Positions 8,180 through 17,187 of a DNA stretch of 64,000 nucleotides are shown piece after piece (the stretch's first letter is position 1; every line of letters begins with the position of its first letter). The notes under the pieces are model-generated. The model was not told where the DNA came from. It did no database searches and saw only the letters and a program-made list of their open reading frames with translations. Location: positions 124,001-188,000 of the forward strand of contig NZ_JAESVA010000005.1 of NCBI RefSeq assembly GCF_020621385.1, given 5' to 3'. This DNA is from Acidisoma cellulosilyticum. Its GTDB lineage: Bacteria; Pseudomonadota; Alphaproteobacteria; Acetobacterales; Acetobacteraceae. A program made the position numbers and the translations under genes.

Positions 8180-9505
8180 TTAAGCGCTGCGGCGAATACG
8201 CGCGCCGCAGGCGATGAGCTTTTCCACCATCCCGTCATACCCACGGTCGAGATGGTCCAGTCCGTCCAGCACGGTCTCGCCCTCGGCGACCAGGCCGGCC
8301 AGCACCACGGCGGCAGCGGCCCGCACATCATGGCCCGTCACCCGCGCGCCCGTCAGCCGTTCGGCGCCGCGAATGAAGGCGACGCGACCCTGCACCTGGA
8401 TGCGCGCGCCCATTTTCCGCAGCTCATCGACATGCCGAAAGCGCTGCTCGAAGATCGTCTCGGTAATATCGCTGGCACCCTCGGCCATGGCCAGCAGCGC
8501 CATGGCAGGCGCCTGAAGATCGGTCGCGAAGCCGGGATAGGGACGTGTCTGCAGCGCAATCCCCTTCAGCCCGGCCGGGTTGCGGCGCGCGATAAGCCCG
8601 CCCGCCACTTCCTCCAGCACCACGCCGGCGGCCTCGAAGGCCGGGCCGGCGGCGCCGAGCAGATCCAACCGGGCATGGGTCAGGTGCAATTCGCCGTTCG
8701 TCATCGCGGCCGCACAGGCAAGCGTGCCGGTCTCGATCCGGTCCGGCATGACGGTATGAACGGCGCCGGTCAGCGGCGCGCCACCGGCGATGCGGATGAC
8801 GTCGGTGCCCGCACCGTCGATTTGCGCGCCCATGGCCTGCAGGCAAAGGGCGAGGTCGACAATCTCAGGCTCCAGCGCCGCATTGCGGATCGTGGTCTGC
8901 CCTTTTGCGAGGACGGCGGCGAGCATCAGGTTTTCCGTGGCGCCGACTGACGGCAGGGGCATGAGGATATCTGCGCCATGCAGGCCCTGCGGCGCGCGGG
9001 CGCGAATCTGCCCGGATTCCAGGGTGATCTCGGCGCCCATGGCCGTCAGTCCGGCGATGTGAAAGTCGATCCCGCGCAACCCGATGGCGTCGCCGCCCGG
9101 CATGGGCAGGCAGGCCTCACCCGCGCGGCCCAGCAGGGCGCCGAGGATCAGCACGGACGCGCGCATGCGGCAGACGAGCCCGGCATCGATTCGCGCCGGG
9201 TGGATCTGGTCGGCCGCGAAGGTGGCGGAGAGGCCGGCTGCCGTTTGCGACCAGGAGAGTTTGACGCCCAGACCTTCCAGCAGATTCGCCAGAACCGCGA
9301 CATCCAGGCTCGCCGGGATATTGTTCAGCGTGACCAGATGCGGCGTCAGCAGTGCCGAGACCATCAGCGGCAGCACGGCATTCTTGGCGCCGCTGATCGG
9401 ATAAGTGCCGACCAGCTTTTGGCCGCCCTCGATGATGAGCGACGTTTCAGGGCGCGGCTGCCACCAGGGCGAGGCGCGAAGCAGGGTCTGATCGAGAAGC
9501 GGCAT
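8180..9505 (-). CDS. murA: UDP-GlcNAc enolpyruvyl transferase MurA, Asp-type active site
   Basis: 441 residues. It carries out the first committed step of peptidoglycan synthesis, transferring enolpyruvate from PEP to UDP-N-acetylglucosamine in the cytoplasm. The Lys-Asn pair of the PEP site is in SGAKNAVLP (residues 41-42). The catalytic loop reads LPMPGGDAIGLRGIDFH, so residue 139 is Asp where most MurA proteins, such as E. coli Cys115, have Cys. Asp in this position is known in Mycobacterium and Chlamydia and gives fosfomycin resistance. The C-terminal HDVRAAAAVVLAGL is conserved. An about 20-residue N-terminal extension precedes the fold. Confidence 0.93.
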   Translation of the reverse strand: MPLLDQTLLRASPWWQPRPETSLIIEGGQKLVGTYPISGAKNAVLPLMVSALLTPHLVTLNNIPASLDVAVLANLLEGLGVKLSWSQTAAGLSATFAADQIHPARIDAGLVCRMRASVLILGALLGRAGEACLPMPGGDAIGLRGIDFHIAGLTAMGAEITLESGQIRARAPQGLHGADILMPLPSVGATENLMLAAVLAKGQTTIRNAALEPEIVDLALCLQAMGAQIDGAGTDVIRIAGGAPLTGAVHTVMPDRIETGTLACAAAMTNGELHLTHARLDLLGAAGPAFEAAGVVLEEVAGGLIARRNPAGLKGIALQTRPYPGFATDLQAPAMALLAMAEGASDITETIFEQRFRHVDELRKMGARIQVQGRVAFIRGAERLTGARVTGHDVRAAAAVVLAGLVAEGETVLDGLDHLDRGYDGMVEKLIACGARIRRSA

Positions 9506-10010
9506 CTTGTCCCTACGAACAAAAGGATAGCTGCCGTTCTTAACAACTCGCTTCCAGAAATCAAAGAGAGTTTCGCTATGTTACTGCCGCTCACGACCCC
9601 CTTTTTCGGACACGGTTGCGCGAGCGGACTGGGGCAAAGCGCGGATGACGGTGCGACTCATTCCGACAATCCAGGGGCATGTAAATGAAATTGCAGATTA
9701 AATCGAGTGGAAATTTCCCAATATTAAATGCGGCTAAAATAGGGTTATTCAAATCTGCCGCTTCGACTTCCGAACAGGCGTCATGACACGGGTATGTGAA
9801 GCATTGCGGGCGCCAATACTAGCCCCCGAAATTCCACAGAATGATGGTCGGATACTCGGCTAGTCCGCTGATATCAGAGGATTTTTTGTCAAGGTTTTGG
9901 GATGGTTTGGATTGCGCGATGGGCTTAACCGCCCGATCCTTGAAGAATATCCAGGCACTTACATATCCGATCACGAAACACGCTTCGGCCTCTTACACAA
10001 GGAGGACAAT
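9506..10010. other. 505-bp intergenic stretch without a gene
   Basis: Lies between the murA start and the Pro/Thr-rich protein. It is less GC-rich than its surroundings and contains no convincing reading frame on either strand. It should hold the promoters of the two divergent genes, but I see no clear -35/-10 pair. Confidence 0.5.
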
Positions 10011-10364
10011 ATGAAACGAGAAATTCTTGCCGCCGTGATCGGCGCCAGCTTTATCGCCGCACCGGCTTTCGCGCAGACGAGTTATCAGACGACGACAACA
10101 ACCGTGCCGACCCCGCCGCCTATGGTCATGCAGCCGGTACCGCCGCCCGGTATTCAGCCGGTGGCGCCCCCGCCGCCGGGCACGCTCAGCGTGACGACGG
10201 AGAAGAAATACCAGGATGCCTACGGCAATTCGCAGACATCGCAGCAGACAACATACGGAAATGCGAACGGCACTGTGTCGCAGAGCCAGTCGACCACCGT
10301 CACGCAGCCCGTGCCACCGCCGGTGACGACCACGACCCGGACCACGACCACATCCGTCAACTGA
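10011..10364 (+). CDS. Secreted Pro/Thr-rich protein
   Basis: 117 residues. The signal peptide ends APAFAQ and is followed by a low-complexity mature part rich in Thr, Pro, Gln and Ser, with blocks such as TTTTTVPTPPP, PVPPPGIQPVAPPPP and TTTTRTTTT. The ATG is preceded by AAGGAGGACAAT, a very strong ribosome site. No enzymatic domain is visible. It may be a disordered periplasmic or cell-surface protein. It is followed after 17 bases by a lipoprotein of similar composition, so the two form a pair. Confidence 0.75.
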   Translation: MKREILAAVIGASFIAAPAFAQTSYQTTTTTVPTPPPMVMQPVPPPGIQPVAPPPPGTLSVTTEKKYQDAYGNSQTSQQTTYGNANGTVSQSQSTTVTQPVPPPVTTTTRTTTTSVN

Positions 10365-10381
10365 TCAAACAGGAGCCCTTC

Positions 10382-10600
10382 ATGACCCGATTGAAAACAC
10401 GTCTCGCTTTTGGTGTCGCATTGCTGGGCGGCACTTGTTCGCTCGGCGGCTGCATCATTGCGCCGCCGCCGACGCCGAGCAGCAGCACGACGACGGAAAG
10501 CACGACGACCCAGGCTCAACCCATGACGCCGCCGCCGCCCGTGCTGACGCCGGGCCAGCCGGGAACGACGACCACGACGACCACACAGCCTTCACCTTAA
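10382..10600 (+). CDS. Pro/Thr-rich small lipoprotein
   Basis: 72 residues. The signal peptide carries a lipobox, SLGGC, with Cys near residue 24, so the protein should be lipidated and membrane-anchored. The mature part is Pro, Thr and Ser rich, like the upstream secreted protein. No family recognised. Ribosome site AGGAGCC upstream. Followed by two stem-loops. Confidence 0.75.
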   Translation: MTRLKTRLAFGVALLGGTCSLGGCIIAPPPTPSSSTTTESTTTQAQPMTPPPPVLTPGQPGTTTTTTTQPSP

Positions 10601-10608
10601 CCCGTATT

Positions 10609-10629
10609 GAGCAGGCATCCTGCCTGCTC
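10609..10629. terminator. Stem-loop after lipoprotein gene
   Basis: GAGCAGGCA, loop TCC, TGCCTGCTC: a perfect 9-bp stem just after the stop codon. No T run, so terminator or RNA-stability hairpin. Confidence 0.55.
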
Positions 10630-10646
10630 CGTCGGAGCATGTTTCG

Positions 10647-10690
10647 GCAGCCGATGCCGCAGATCGTTCAGGATCTGCGGCATCGGCTGC
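10647..10690. terminator. Long 19-bp stem-loop between convergent genes
   Basis: GCAGCCGATGCCGCAGATC, six-base loop, and its exact reverse complement, followed by TTT. It sits between the lipoprotein gene and the convergent PRC-barrel gene and probably terminates both. Confidence 0.75.
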
Positions 10691-10711
10691 TTTGCGACTA
10701 TTCGGATGGGA

Positions 10712-11122
10712 TCAGCGGATCGGCGCGGAACCAAGACCCGCGTCGCCGCCCCCGGGCGTGATGCCGCCATCGTAATAGGCATCGACCGCGCGGCTATGCC
10801 CACCGCTCCAGCGGCCGATATCATCGGCATCGTAGTGTGGTGCGGTTTCAAGCTGCGCCCTGTTCATATCGACAACATAGCCGCCGAGCCGCGTGTGGTA
10901 TTGCAGTTGCTGCCAGGGCAAGGGGTGATAGCGGTCGCCGATGCCCAGAAAGCCGCCGAAGCTCAGCACGGCGTAATCGGTTTGGCCGGAAACCTTGTCG
11001 ATGACGATGTCATAGACCTGGCCGAGCTTTTCGCCCGCCGGATCGAAGACTGCCGTGCCGCTCACCTGGCTTGCCGCAATCTTGTCGCCGCTGGGATCGT
11101 GCGGAGCCTGAATTGAGGCCAA
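10712..11122 (-). CDS. PRC-barrel domain protein
   Basis: 136 residues from a TTG start. The TTG is chosen because AGGAGG lies 5 bases before it; an ATG start 26 codons upstream has no such site. The PRC-barrel region runs from SGTAVFDPAGEKLGQVYDIVID to DYAVLSFGGFLGIGDRYHPLPW. These proteins are small beta-barrels often linked to stress or surface roles. The C-terminal tail is Gly-rich. The TetR gene lies just upstream on the same strand. Confidence 0.82.
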   Translation of the reverse strand: MASIQAPHDPSGDKIAASQVSGTAVFDPAGEKLGQVYDIVIDKVSGQTDYAVLSFGGFLGIGDRYHPLPWQQLQYHTRLGGYVVDMNRAQLETAPHYDADDIGRWSGGHSRAVDAYYDGGITPGGGDAGLGSAPIR

Positions 11123-11196
11123 GTTATCCTCCTGTCGCGGCAAAAGGCCGCTGCCTCCGAATTGGTCAGCATCGACCGTCGCGGCAAGCATCCTCA

Positions 11197-11868
11197 TCAC
11201 AAGTTGAGTGCGGATCTTTCTAATGACTCGTCAACATTGTCCGGATCGAGATGGCTGAGATAGGCAGAGAACATATCGGCCATGGCCTCGGCATAGGTGG
11301 TGATATCCGCGTCGGTTCGTGGGGATTCTGAGAACTGCTTGCCCGCCGCGCTCAATGTCGTCGTTATCAGCGTGCTGACCGAATGGCGCTGGGCATCCGT
11401 CGCCTTGGGCAGAACGACCTGCATGAAGCGCCGGACCGTATCGCTGCCTGACACGCGCACCGCTTGTGCCTCGGGCGCGTCGCGATACAGCGGCGCTGCG
11501 TCGTTCAAGGCAACCCGCATCGCGGCTTCCTCGCATTCCGAACGGATGAATGCATGGACAAGCCGGCGCAGGCGCAGCAGCGGCGGCGTTTGCTCATCTT
11601 CCAGAATATCGCGCAGCATGTCCGTGGTTTGCCGCCATTCGTCGCTTTGCAGGCGGAATAGGATTGCCGCCTTATTGGGGAAATACTGATACAGCGACCC
11701 GATACTGACGCCGGCCTTCTCGGCCACCCGCGCGGTGGTGAAGCGCGGCGCGCCCTCCTTCGCCAAAACCTGAGCCGCCGCTTCCAGAATGGCGGCGACA
11801 AGCTCGGACGATCTTGCCTGTTTGGGCTGCTTTCGCGAGGAAATCCGGGGTTTTTTGGGGTCTGTCAT
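11197..11868 (-). CDS. TetR family transcriptional regulator
   Basis: 223 residues. The N-terminal helix-turn-helix lies at about residues 24-66, with the signature FTTARVAEKAGVSIGSLYQYFPNKAAIL. The C-terminal ligand domain has no recognisable specificity. It is divergent from the O-methyltransferase gene across 92 bases, the classic arrangement in which a TetR protein represses itself and its neighbour. Confidence 0.92.
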   Translation of the reverse strand: MTDPKKPRISSRKQPKQARSSELVAAILEAAAQVLAKEGAPRFTTARVAEKAGVSIGSLYQYFPNKAAILFRLQSDEWRQTTDMLRDILEDEQTPPLLRLRRLVHAFIRSECEEAAMRVALNDAAPLYRDAPEAQAVRVSGSDTVRRFMQVVLPKATDAQRHSVSTLITTTLSAAGKQFSESPRTDADITTYAEAMADMFSAYLSHLDPDNVDESLERSALNL

Positions 11869-11880
11869 GATGCGCCGCTG

Positions 11881-11915
11881 AATGCGAATAGAGAATGCGA
11901 CGGATTAATCGTATT
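11881..11915. promoter_or_regulatory. Candidate TetR operator in the divergent gap
   Basis: AATGCGA occurs twice (11881 and 11894) and the second copy forms an imperfect inverted repeat with TCGTATT at 11909. It lies between the TetR and methyltransferase genes. Weak by itself; supported by position only. Confidence 0.3.
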
Positions 11916-11960
11916 TCTGGCGGCGCGCAAGAACGCGCATCGCTTTGACCGGAGACCTGC

Positions 11961-12626
11961 ATGACCACGCTGACGACTGCCCCCGTCGCTTCCTTGCTCG
12001 AACGCTTGTTCGAAACGGATGCTGCATCCTGGTCCGGGGCCAGCCCGGACCTCGCCGCGATGTCCGAGGACGAACAGAACCGCCTGATGCGGAGCAAGAC
12101 CGAGTATCGCGATTTCTACGGCCGTATGAAGGACCTGCCGCTGGCGGTCAGCCGGGAGACGGGTGCGCTGCTCTATATGCTGGCGCGCAGCACGCGCGCG
12201 AAGGTGGTCGTCGAATTCGGCACGTCCTTCGGCATTTCCACGCTGCATCTCGCCGCCGCCCTGCGGGACAATGGCGGCGGTCGGCTCATCACGTGCGAGT
12301 TCGAGCCTTCCAAGGTGGCGCGGGCGCGCGACCATCTGACCGAAGCGGGCCTAATCGATCTGGTCGAGATACGCGAAGGGGACGCGCTGCAGACGCTGAG
12401 TGTGGATCTGCCCGAGACGATCGATTTTCTTCTGCTGGACGGCGCCAAGTCGCTCTATCCGGAGGTTTTAAGCCTGGTCGAAAGCCGGCTAAGGCCGGGC
12501 GCCCTGATCATTGCTGATAATGCGGATTATGCCCCGGATTATCTGGCGCGCGTACGCTCGCGCGCCAAGGGCTATATCTCCACGCCTTTCGGTGATGAGG
12601 TTGAACTGTCCATGCGCATCGGCTAG
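11961..12626 (+). CDS. Class I SAM-dependent methyltransferase (O-methyltransferase type)
   Basis: 221 residues. SAM-binding motif I is VVEFGTSFGISTLHLAAAL, followed by the acidic residue of LITCEFEPSK and by IDFLLLDGAKSLYPEVL. This pattern fits the caffeoyl-CoA/catechol O-methyltransferase group. Substrate unknown. The divergent TetR gene suggests control by a small aromatic or toxic compound, but that is inference. Confidence 0.85.
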   Translation: MTTLTTAPVASLLERLFETDAASWSGASPDLAAMSEDEQNRLMRSKTEYRDFYGRMKDLPLAVSRETGALLYMLARSTRAKVVVEFGTSFGISTLHLAAALRDNGGGRLITCEFEPSKVARARDHLTEAGLIDLVEIREGDALQTLSVDLPETIDFLLLDGAKSLYPEVLSLVESRLRPGALIIADNADYAPDYLARVRSRAKGYISTPFGDEVELSMRIG

Positions 12627-12633
12627 AGCATAT

Positions 12634-12661
12634 CACAGTCAGATGACATCATCTGACTGTG
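12634..12661. terminator. 13-bp stem-loop after methyltransferase
   Basis: CACAGTCAGATGA, two-base loop, TCATCTGACTGTG. It lies between the convergent methyltransferase and SPFH genes. No T run follows. Confidence 0.6.
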
Positions 12662-12726
12662 TGAAGATGCTCGCAAAAACAATAATCTAGAGCGGTATCT
12701 GTGAGCGTAAGCGAACAGGAAACGCT

Positions 12727-13641
12727 TTAGCGCCCGGGCGTGGCGCCGATGAAGGGCAGGGGCGTATTGCCGGTCAGATAGGTCGGCATCACGCCATTCC
12801 AGCGCGACAGCGCACGGAGTTGCAGAATCTCAGGCGTCAGAGAGGCATTCACCAAAGCATTGGCCTTCGCCTCTGCTTGAGCCTGCAAAACGGTCGCCTG
12901 CGCGCTGCCGGTGGCGGTCTCCACCGCCGCGTCGGCTGCCGCTTTGGCCTGCACCACCTGTTGCTGCGCGCTGATCTGGGTCTGCTGCAGCGTGTACTGG
13001 GCCTGCAGGGCCTGCTGCTGCGCCACCTGTTTTTCCTCGATCGCCTGTTCATAGGCCTGGGAGAAGGCGAAATTCGCGACGTTCACGCTCTCGACCGTCA
13101 GGTGATAGGGGGCGAGAGACGCGACCACCAGATCCTTGATCTCGGCGTCGATCCTGTCGCGTGAGGTGACGAGTTCCTGTGCATCGTAGCGGGCGGTGAT
13201 CGCCTTCACGTCATTGCTGACCGAAGGCGTGATGATGCGTTGCCCGACCGTGTCGAAGGAGCGGAAATTCTGCCAAAAATAGGATGCCTCGGCCGGATCG
13301 ACATGGAAGGTCACCGCGATCGCCGTCTGGACGGTCTGCAGGTCATGCGTCGCCGCCGTCTCATTGCTGGTCACGGTCTGCGGCTGTGTCGAGACCGTGA
13401 CCACCGTCTGATAGAACGGAATGGCGAAATGCAGGCCGGGCTGCAGCGCCTCCGGCTGAACGGACCCGAAGGCGGTCTTCAGCCCGACCGTGCCGGATTG
13501 TACGGTATAGAAGGGATTCAGGGAGACGATCACGACAATGACCACAAGAACGGCAATCGCCCCGATGATAAGCCGGCGGAACGGAGCGGGAGTCGGAGAG
13601 GGAAAGGAGCCCGCGGACGGGACGGAGGTCGGGAGACGCAT
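12727..13641 (-). CDS. SPFH/prohibitin-type membrane protein
   Basis: 304 residues. A Pro-rich N-terminus is followed by one membrane segment at about residues 24-41 (LIIGAIAVLVVIVVIVSL) and an SPFH/band-7 domain (YTVQSGTVGLKTAFGSVQPEALQPGLHFAIPF). A Gln/Ala-rich coiled coil follows at about 195-265. Prohibitin-like proteins form ring oligomers at the inner membrane. No partner protease gene is adjacent. Confidence 0.87.
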   Translation of the reverse strand: MRLPTSVPSAGSFPSPTPAPFRRLIIGAIAVLVVIVVIVSLNPFYTVQSGTVGLKTAFGSVQPEALQPGLHFAIPFYQTVVTVSTQPQTVTSNETAATHDLQTVQTAIAVTFHVDPAEASYFWQNFRSFDTVGQRIITPSVSNDVKAITARYDAQELVTSRDRIDAEIKDLVVASLAPYHLTVESVNVANFAFSQAYEQAIEEKQVAQQQALQAQYTLQQTQISAQQQVVQAKAAADAAVETATGSAQATVLQAQAEAKANALVNASLTPEILQLRALSRWNGVMPTYLTGNTPLPFIGATPGR

Positions 13642-13775
13642 GACGTTCCTCTGGTCATTGCTGGCCCGCCCATCATACAGGCTGGCCTACCGTTAGGCGA
13701 CTGGCCGGGCCGCGCTGACGGGGCTAGGGTCGCCTAGAAGCCGGGGCCGGCCCATATCAGGCGAGAGACCGAAGC

Positions 13776-14507
13776 ATGCTGGTTCATCAGGGCGAACAGC
13801 GCAGCTACAAGGCGGATCAGGGCCTGGCCTGGTGGCTGGCCGGTGTCGCCGGGGCTTTGAACACGGCGGGTCTTTATGCGGTCGGCATGTTCTCGGCCAA
13901 TATGACGGGCAATGTATCTGCCTTCGCGGATCGCTTCGGCGTGGGCGATCTGCTCGCGGCCATCCCCTATCTGGGGCTTGTCCTCACATTCATTGCGGGG
14001 GCGACGATATCGACGGTCTTGATCAATTACGGCCGGCGGCGGGGGATCACCCGTATCTTTGCCTTGAATATCGTGGTGGAGGCATTGCTGCTGATGGCCC
14101 TGAGCCTGGCCGATTATTGGATGCCGCCGCTGGTCCACAGCACGGTGCTGGCTTTCGGCCTGGCTTTCGTTCTGGGGCTGCAGAATGCCGTGGTGACGCG
14201 CATCTCCAACGCCCGCGTCCGCACCACGCATGTCACCGGCATGGTCACCGATATCGGGATCGAGCTTGCGAATCTTCTCGAATTTCGCGGGGTGGCGTCG
14301 CCGGATGCCCGCGCCAATCGGGACAAGCTGCGGCTGCATCTGCAGACCGTCACATCCTTCGTCTTTGGCGGCATTATCGGCGTGATCGCCTATCGCCGCA
14401 TCGGCGTCGGATTGCTGCTCGCCGCCGCGACCATCCTTCTGGTGCTTGCGATCCGTGGCCTCGTCCAAGCGGGGCATCTCCGTCAGGATGGCCTCGCCGC
14501 GCGATAG
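13776..14507 (+). CDS. DUF1275 (YoaK) family membrane protein
   Basis: 243 residues with six hydrophobic segments and the family pattern WWLAGVAGALNTAGLYAVGMFSANMTGNVS, then VLGLQNAVVTRISNARVRTTHVTGMVTDIGIELA. Function of the family is unknown. It stands alone between convergent neighbours. Confidence 0.88.
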   Translation: MLVHQGEQRSYKADQGLAWWLAGVAGALNTAGLYAVGMFSANMTGNVSAFADRFGVGDLLAAIPYLGLVLTFIAGATISTVLINYGRRRGITRIFALNIVVEALLLMALSLADYWMPPLVHSTVLAFGLAFVLGLQNAVVTRISNARVRTTHVTGMVTDIGIELANLLEFRGVASPDARANRDKLRLHLQTVTSFVFGGIIGVIAYRRIGVGLLLAAATILLVLAIRGLVQAGHLRQDGLAAR

Positions 14508-14525
14508 AGACAGCGCAAATTGCCG

Positions 14526-15998
14526 CTAATGCTTCACAAGGTTCATTGTGCTATCGCCAGGACGCTCCGGGAAGCTCATGGCCGTCCCTGCCGGCAGACG
14601 AGCAAATACCTTGGCGTCATGATGGAACGCGCGATAGGTCGCCTGGGGCAGCGGTGGCAGTCCCCAGTCTGACGGCACCGCCAGTAGGACGGTGCAAGCG
14701 AGAAGAGCCGAGCCGAGCCAGCGCGCTGATCCGATACGGCTGCAGGCGCAGGCGACCAGGACGACGAGCCAAGCGCAGATCGGGTGGAAGGCGTAGCGAT
14801 ACGCGATATTCGCCTCAAAACTTTGCCATGCGGGAATATTTGCCAGACGCAGGCTGTCGATCAGGCCGGCTGCAAATTCGCAGGAGACAAAAATCAGAAA
14901 CAGTCTGAGAATCAGCGGGCCGCGCAGAAAAGCCGTCAATACGGTGCCGAGAGCTGCGAGCGTCAGACACAGGGACAAAGCGACGGAAACAGGATCGCCA
15001 TTGGATATCCAGCCAAAGCCATATCCCCAACCATTGCTGACGATACGTTGCGCGCCGAAAGTGGCGACCCCGACGACGTTGATGAGCAGAATATTGGCGA
15101 AGGCAGGAATACTCGCACCAAGGCCCGCCCCGGCGCCGCCCCGGCTCGCGTGATGAAGAACAATAAGGCTCAGCTGGACCAGGGCCGTCGCGATGACAAG
15201 GCAGGCGCGCCAGAAATTCCAGCGGGAGCGTCGCCAAAACCACCAGATCAAGGCGGGTGGCGCAAGGAATGCCGAAAATGGCCCGCTCAGGCCGGCAATG
15301 AGGAGAACGAGTGTATCGAACAGTTTTTCGACGCTGTTGCGGGGCGTGGCGGCGGTCAAGACAAGGAAAGCCAACAGCGATAGGTGCCATTGGCTATCGG
15401 TTGTATTGACATAGACTTCATGCATGCCTGGAACGGCGATGAGCAGGGCGGCCAGAAAGAGGCGTTTACCCTGTGACGGTATCGCTTCTGCCATGCGGCG
15501 CGACAGGAGAAAGGCGGCCGGAGCCGCCTGGATCACAAGCGCAACCCAGGCAAAGACGATCGGCGCATTGATCAGAGAGACAGCCTGGCTGATCCAGGCT
15601 GTGAGCATCGAAACGGTTTGCAAATAGCTGCTTTGGTCGATCAGCAGACATTTCCAACCATTCGCATAGCAGCTTGGATACCAAACCCAGCCATCCTCTG
15701 CCCAAAAAGTCGCTCGGGACAATATTGTGGGGCAGCGCAGCCAAATAAGAAACATGACAATGCAAGTGATGGCCAGAGGGCGCCAATAGAACCGATCCGG
15801 AATTGCATTGAGCTTTGTCAAAAGAAAGCTGAGGCCGCTCTCCGTGTCGACAGAGAATTTGATGTCGAGGCCTAGGAGTCGAACAGACCGGAATGGATGT
15901 TTTATTGGTAAGGCCGAAGCTTTTGCGATGGTCCCAAATGCGGTCTGGGACGGATTGTCTTCCGCGATTTTGTTCAGCATTTGACGCCAGTTGCTCAC
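14526..15998 (-). CDS. Polytopic membrane protein, possible GT-C-like
   Basis: 490 residues with about ten hydrophobic segments from residue 70 on. The first periplasmic loop has RATFWAEDGWVWYPSCYANG. Large hydrophobic proteins with acidic residues in this loop resemble GT-C glycosyltransferases or their O-antigen relatives, but I see no decisive motif. The first 55 residues are hydrophilic and the start could lie further in. Confidence 0.65.
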   Translation of the reverse strand: MSNWRQMLNKIAEDNPSQTAFGTIAKASALPIKHPFRSVRLLGLDIKFSVDTESGLSFLLTKLNAIPDRFYWRPLAITCIVMFLIWLRCPTILSRATFWAEDGWVWYPSCYANGWKCLLIDQSSYLQTVSMLTAWISQAVSLINAPIVFAWVALVIQAAPAAFLLSRRMAEAIPSQGKRLFLAALLIAVPGMHEVYVNTTDSQWHLSLLAFLVLTAATPRNSVEKLFDTLVLLIAGLSGPFSAFLAPPALIWWFWRRSRWNFWRACLVIATALVQLSLIVLHHASRGGAGAGLGASIPAFANILLINVVGVATFGAQRIVSNGWGYGFGWISNGDPVSVALSLCLTLAALGTVLTAFLRGPLILRLFLIFVSCEFAAGLIDSLRLANIPAWQSFEANIAYRYAFHPICAWLVVLVACACSRIGSARWLGSALLACTVLLAVPSDWGLPPLPQATYRAFHHDAKVFARLPAGTAMSFPERPGDSTMNLVKH

Positions 15999-16639
15999 AC
16001 AGTGTCGACGTTAAACTTGCTGAAGCGGGTCAGTTGTTCAGTCTCTCCATTCATCTGAAAGACCAAACAAGCTATCCTTAATATAATTTTGTGGACCAAA
16101 CAAGCTGTTGACCTTGTCGACTTTCTGCCAGTTTTGCTGTTACAAAGCAGGCCAAATTTTGTAAGGCCTTCATACCGTTCCGCTCTTTGCACGGAGGCTG
16201 CGGAAAGGAACGGCATGGGGTGAACCTTCGACGCTTTCGCTGGGGGGACGTGACCTGGACGCAGGTGCAGCGACTCGTTGAGGAGGCGCGGGGCCAGGCG
16301 ACAGAGGCCGATCGCCGTGGCGAGCCTCTGTCAAAAAGGTCGGTTGTCAGTGCTCATTTGTCTGGATCGCTCGGCGCGAAGCGCTTTCCGGTCGATTGTG
16401 TGCAAGGCCCATGAACAGAAGGACGGCCACCCCCAAATCTGTCATGCGCGGGCCTGGCCGGCCCGCCCCCCGACCCGCGCATCTACCCGCTTGCGCAGGC
16501 AAACGGCCGTCTGGGTGGGGCGGCGGCTAGGTGCGGCCGGCTAGGTGCGACCGGGTAGGTCCGGGGCGCGCGGCCCGCGCAACAAGTGCGGGGATGACGA
16601 GTTATCTCTTAAAACCTGACAGGCTCTAGCGTGAGGAAC
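15999..16639. other. 641-bp stretch without a supported gene
   Basis: The left part is AT-rich and carries a direct repeat GACCAAACAAGCT at 16061 and 16093. The right part is very GC-rich, with short repeats of GGCTAGGTGCG around 16527-16550. A frame around 16220-16350 (VQRLVEEARGQATEADRRGE) looks protein-like but is short and has no ribosome site. Possibly gene remnants. Confidence 0.45.
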
Positions 16640-16819
16640 TTATGGCTCCCGGCCAAACATCGCCCGATAGACTTCCTTATACGTGAGGATGACATCGGGA
16701 ATGGTATCGGCCGATCTGATGGTTTCAAGCACATGGGCCGTAAGGGTCGCCGCCGCCTGAGCTTCACCGGCGCGGATCAAATGCTGTAACTCGGCCGCGT
16801 TCTGGCTGGAACTAGTCAT
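16640..16819 (-). CDS. Small hypothetical protein
   Basis: 59 residues, MTSSSQNAAELQHLIRAGEA followed by QAAATLTAHVLETIRSADTI and TYKEVYRAMFGREP. The start is fixed by AAAGGAAACGTC upstream. Predicted mostly helical. Unknown function. Confidence 0.6.
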   Translation of the reverse strand: MTSSSQNAAELQHLIRAGEAQAAATLTAHVLETIRSADTIPDVILTYKEVYRAMFGREP

Positions 16820-16959
16820 GACGTTTCCTTTTTTGTTTGTTCTTGGCCGGATCCTAGGCTTGTGACATCGAACTGTCACGGATATCTGTTTGTGCAGTGC
16901 AAGCCAATCAGCGGGCGACTGGCGGCAAGGGCTCACCGCTGGATCAAGACGCGCGATTT

Positions 16960-17181
16960 TCAGCGCGAACCCGCGCGGCTCGCGCGGCGCCAGGTGCTTT
17001 CCAGCAGAATCGCGGCGAGGCCCAGAAACAGAAAAGGTCCTTTCCAGGTCAGCGATATGCCCAAGCGCGGTAGAGCGAGCCAGACAATCAACAGCCAGAC
17101 GATGATGGCGACGGCGAAGCGGCCATCATCCACGAACAGGCCCCAAACTTCCCGCAGGATGGTTCTGATCCAGGACATCAT
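16960..17181 (-). CDS. Small two-helix membrane protein
   Basis: 73 residues. Two hydrophobic stretches, AVAIIVWLLIVWLALP and GPFLFLGLAAILL, with Arg-rich ends. It follows the COG4280-like gene by 6 bases on the same strand, so it is probably cotranscribed with it. No family recognised. Confidence 0.65.
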   Translation of the reverse strand: MMSWIRTILREVWGLFVDDGRFAVAIIVWLLIVWLALPRLGISLTWKGPFLFLGLAAILLESTWRRASRAGSR

Positions 17182-17187
17182 GTGCTC

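Noticed and set aside
16187-16414. 75-codon frame in the 16-kb gap
   Set aside because: Contains one helical-looking stretch but no ribosome site, no known family, and a GC-rich end.
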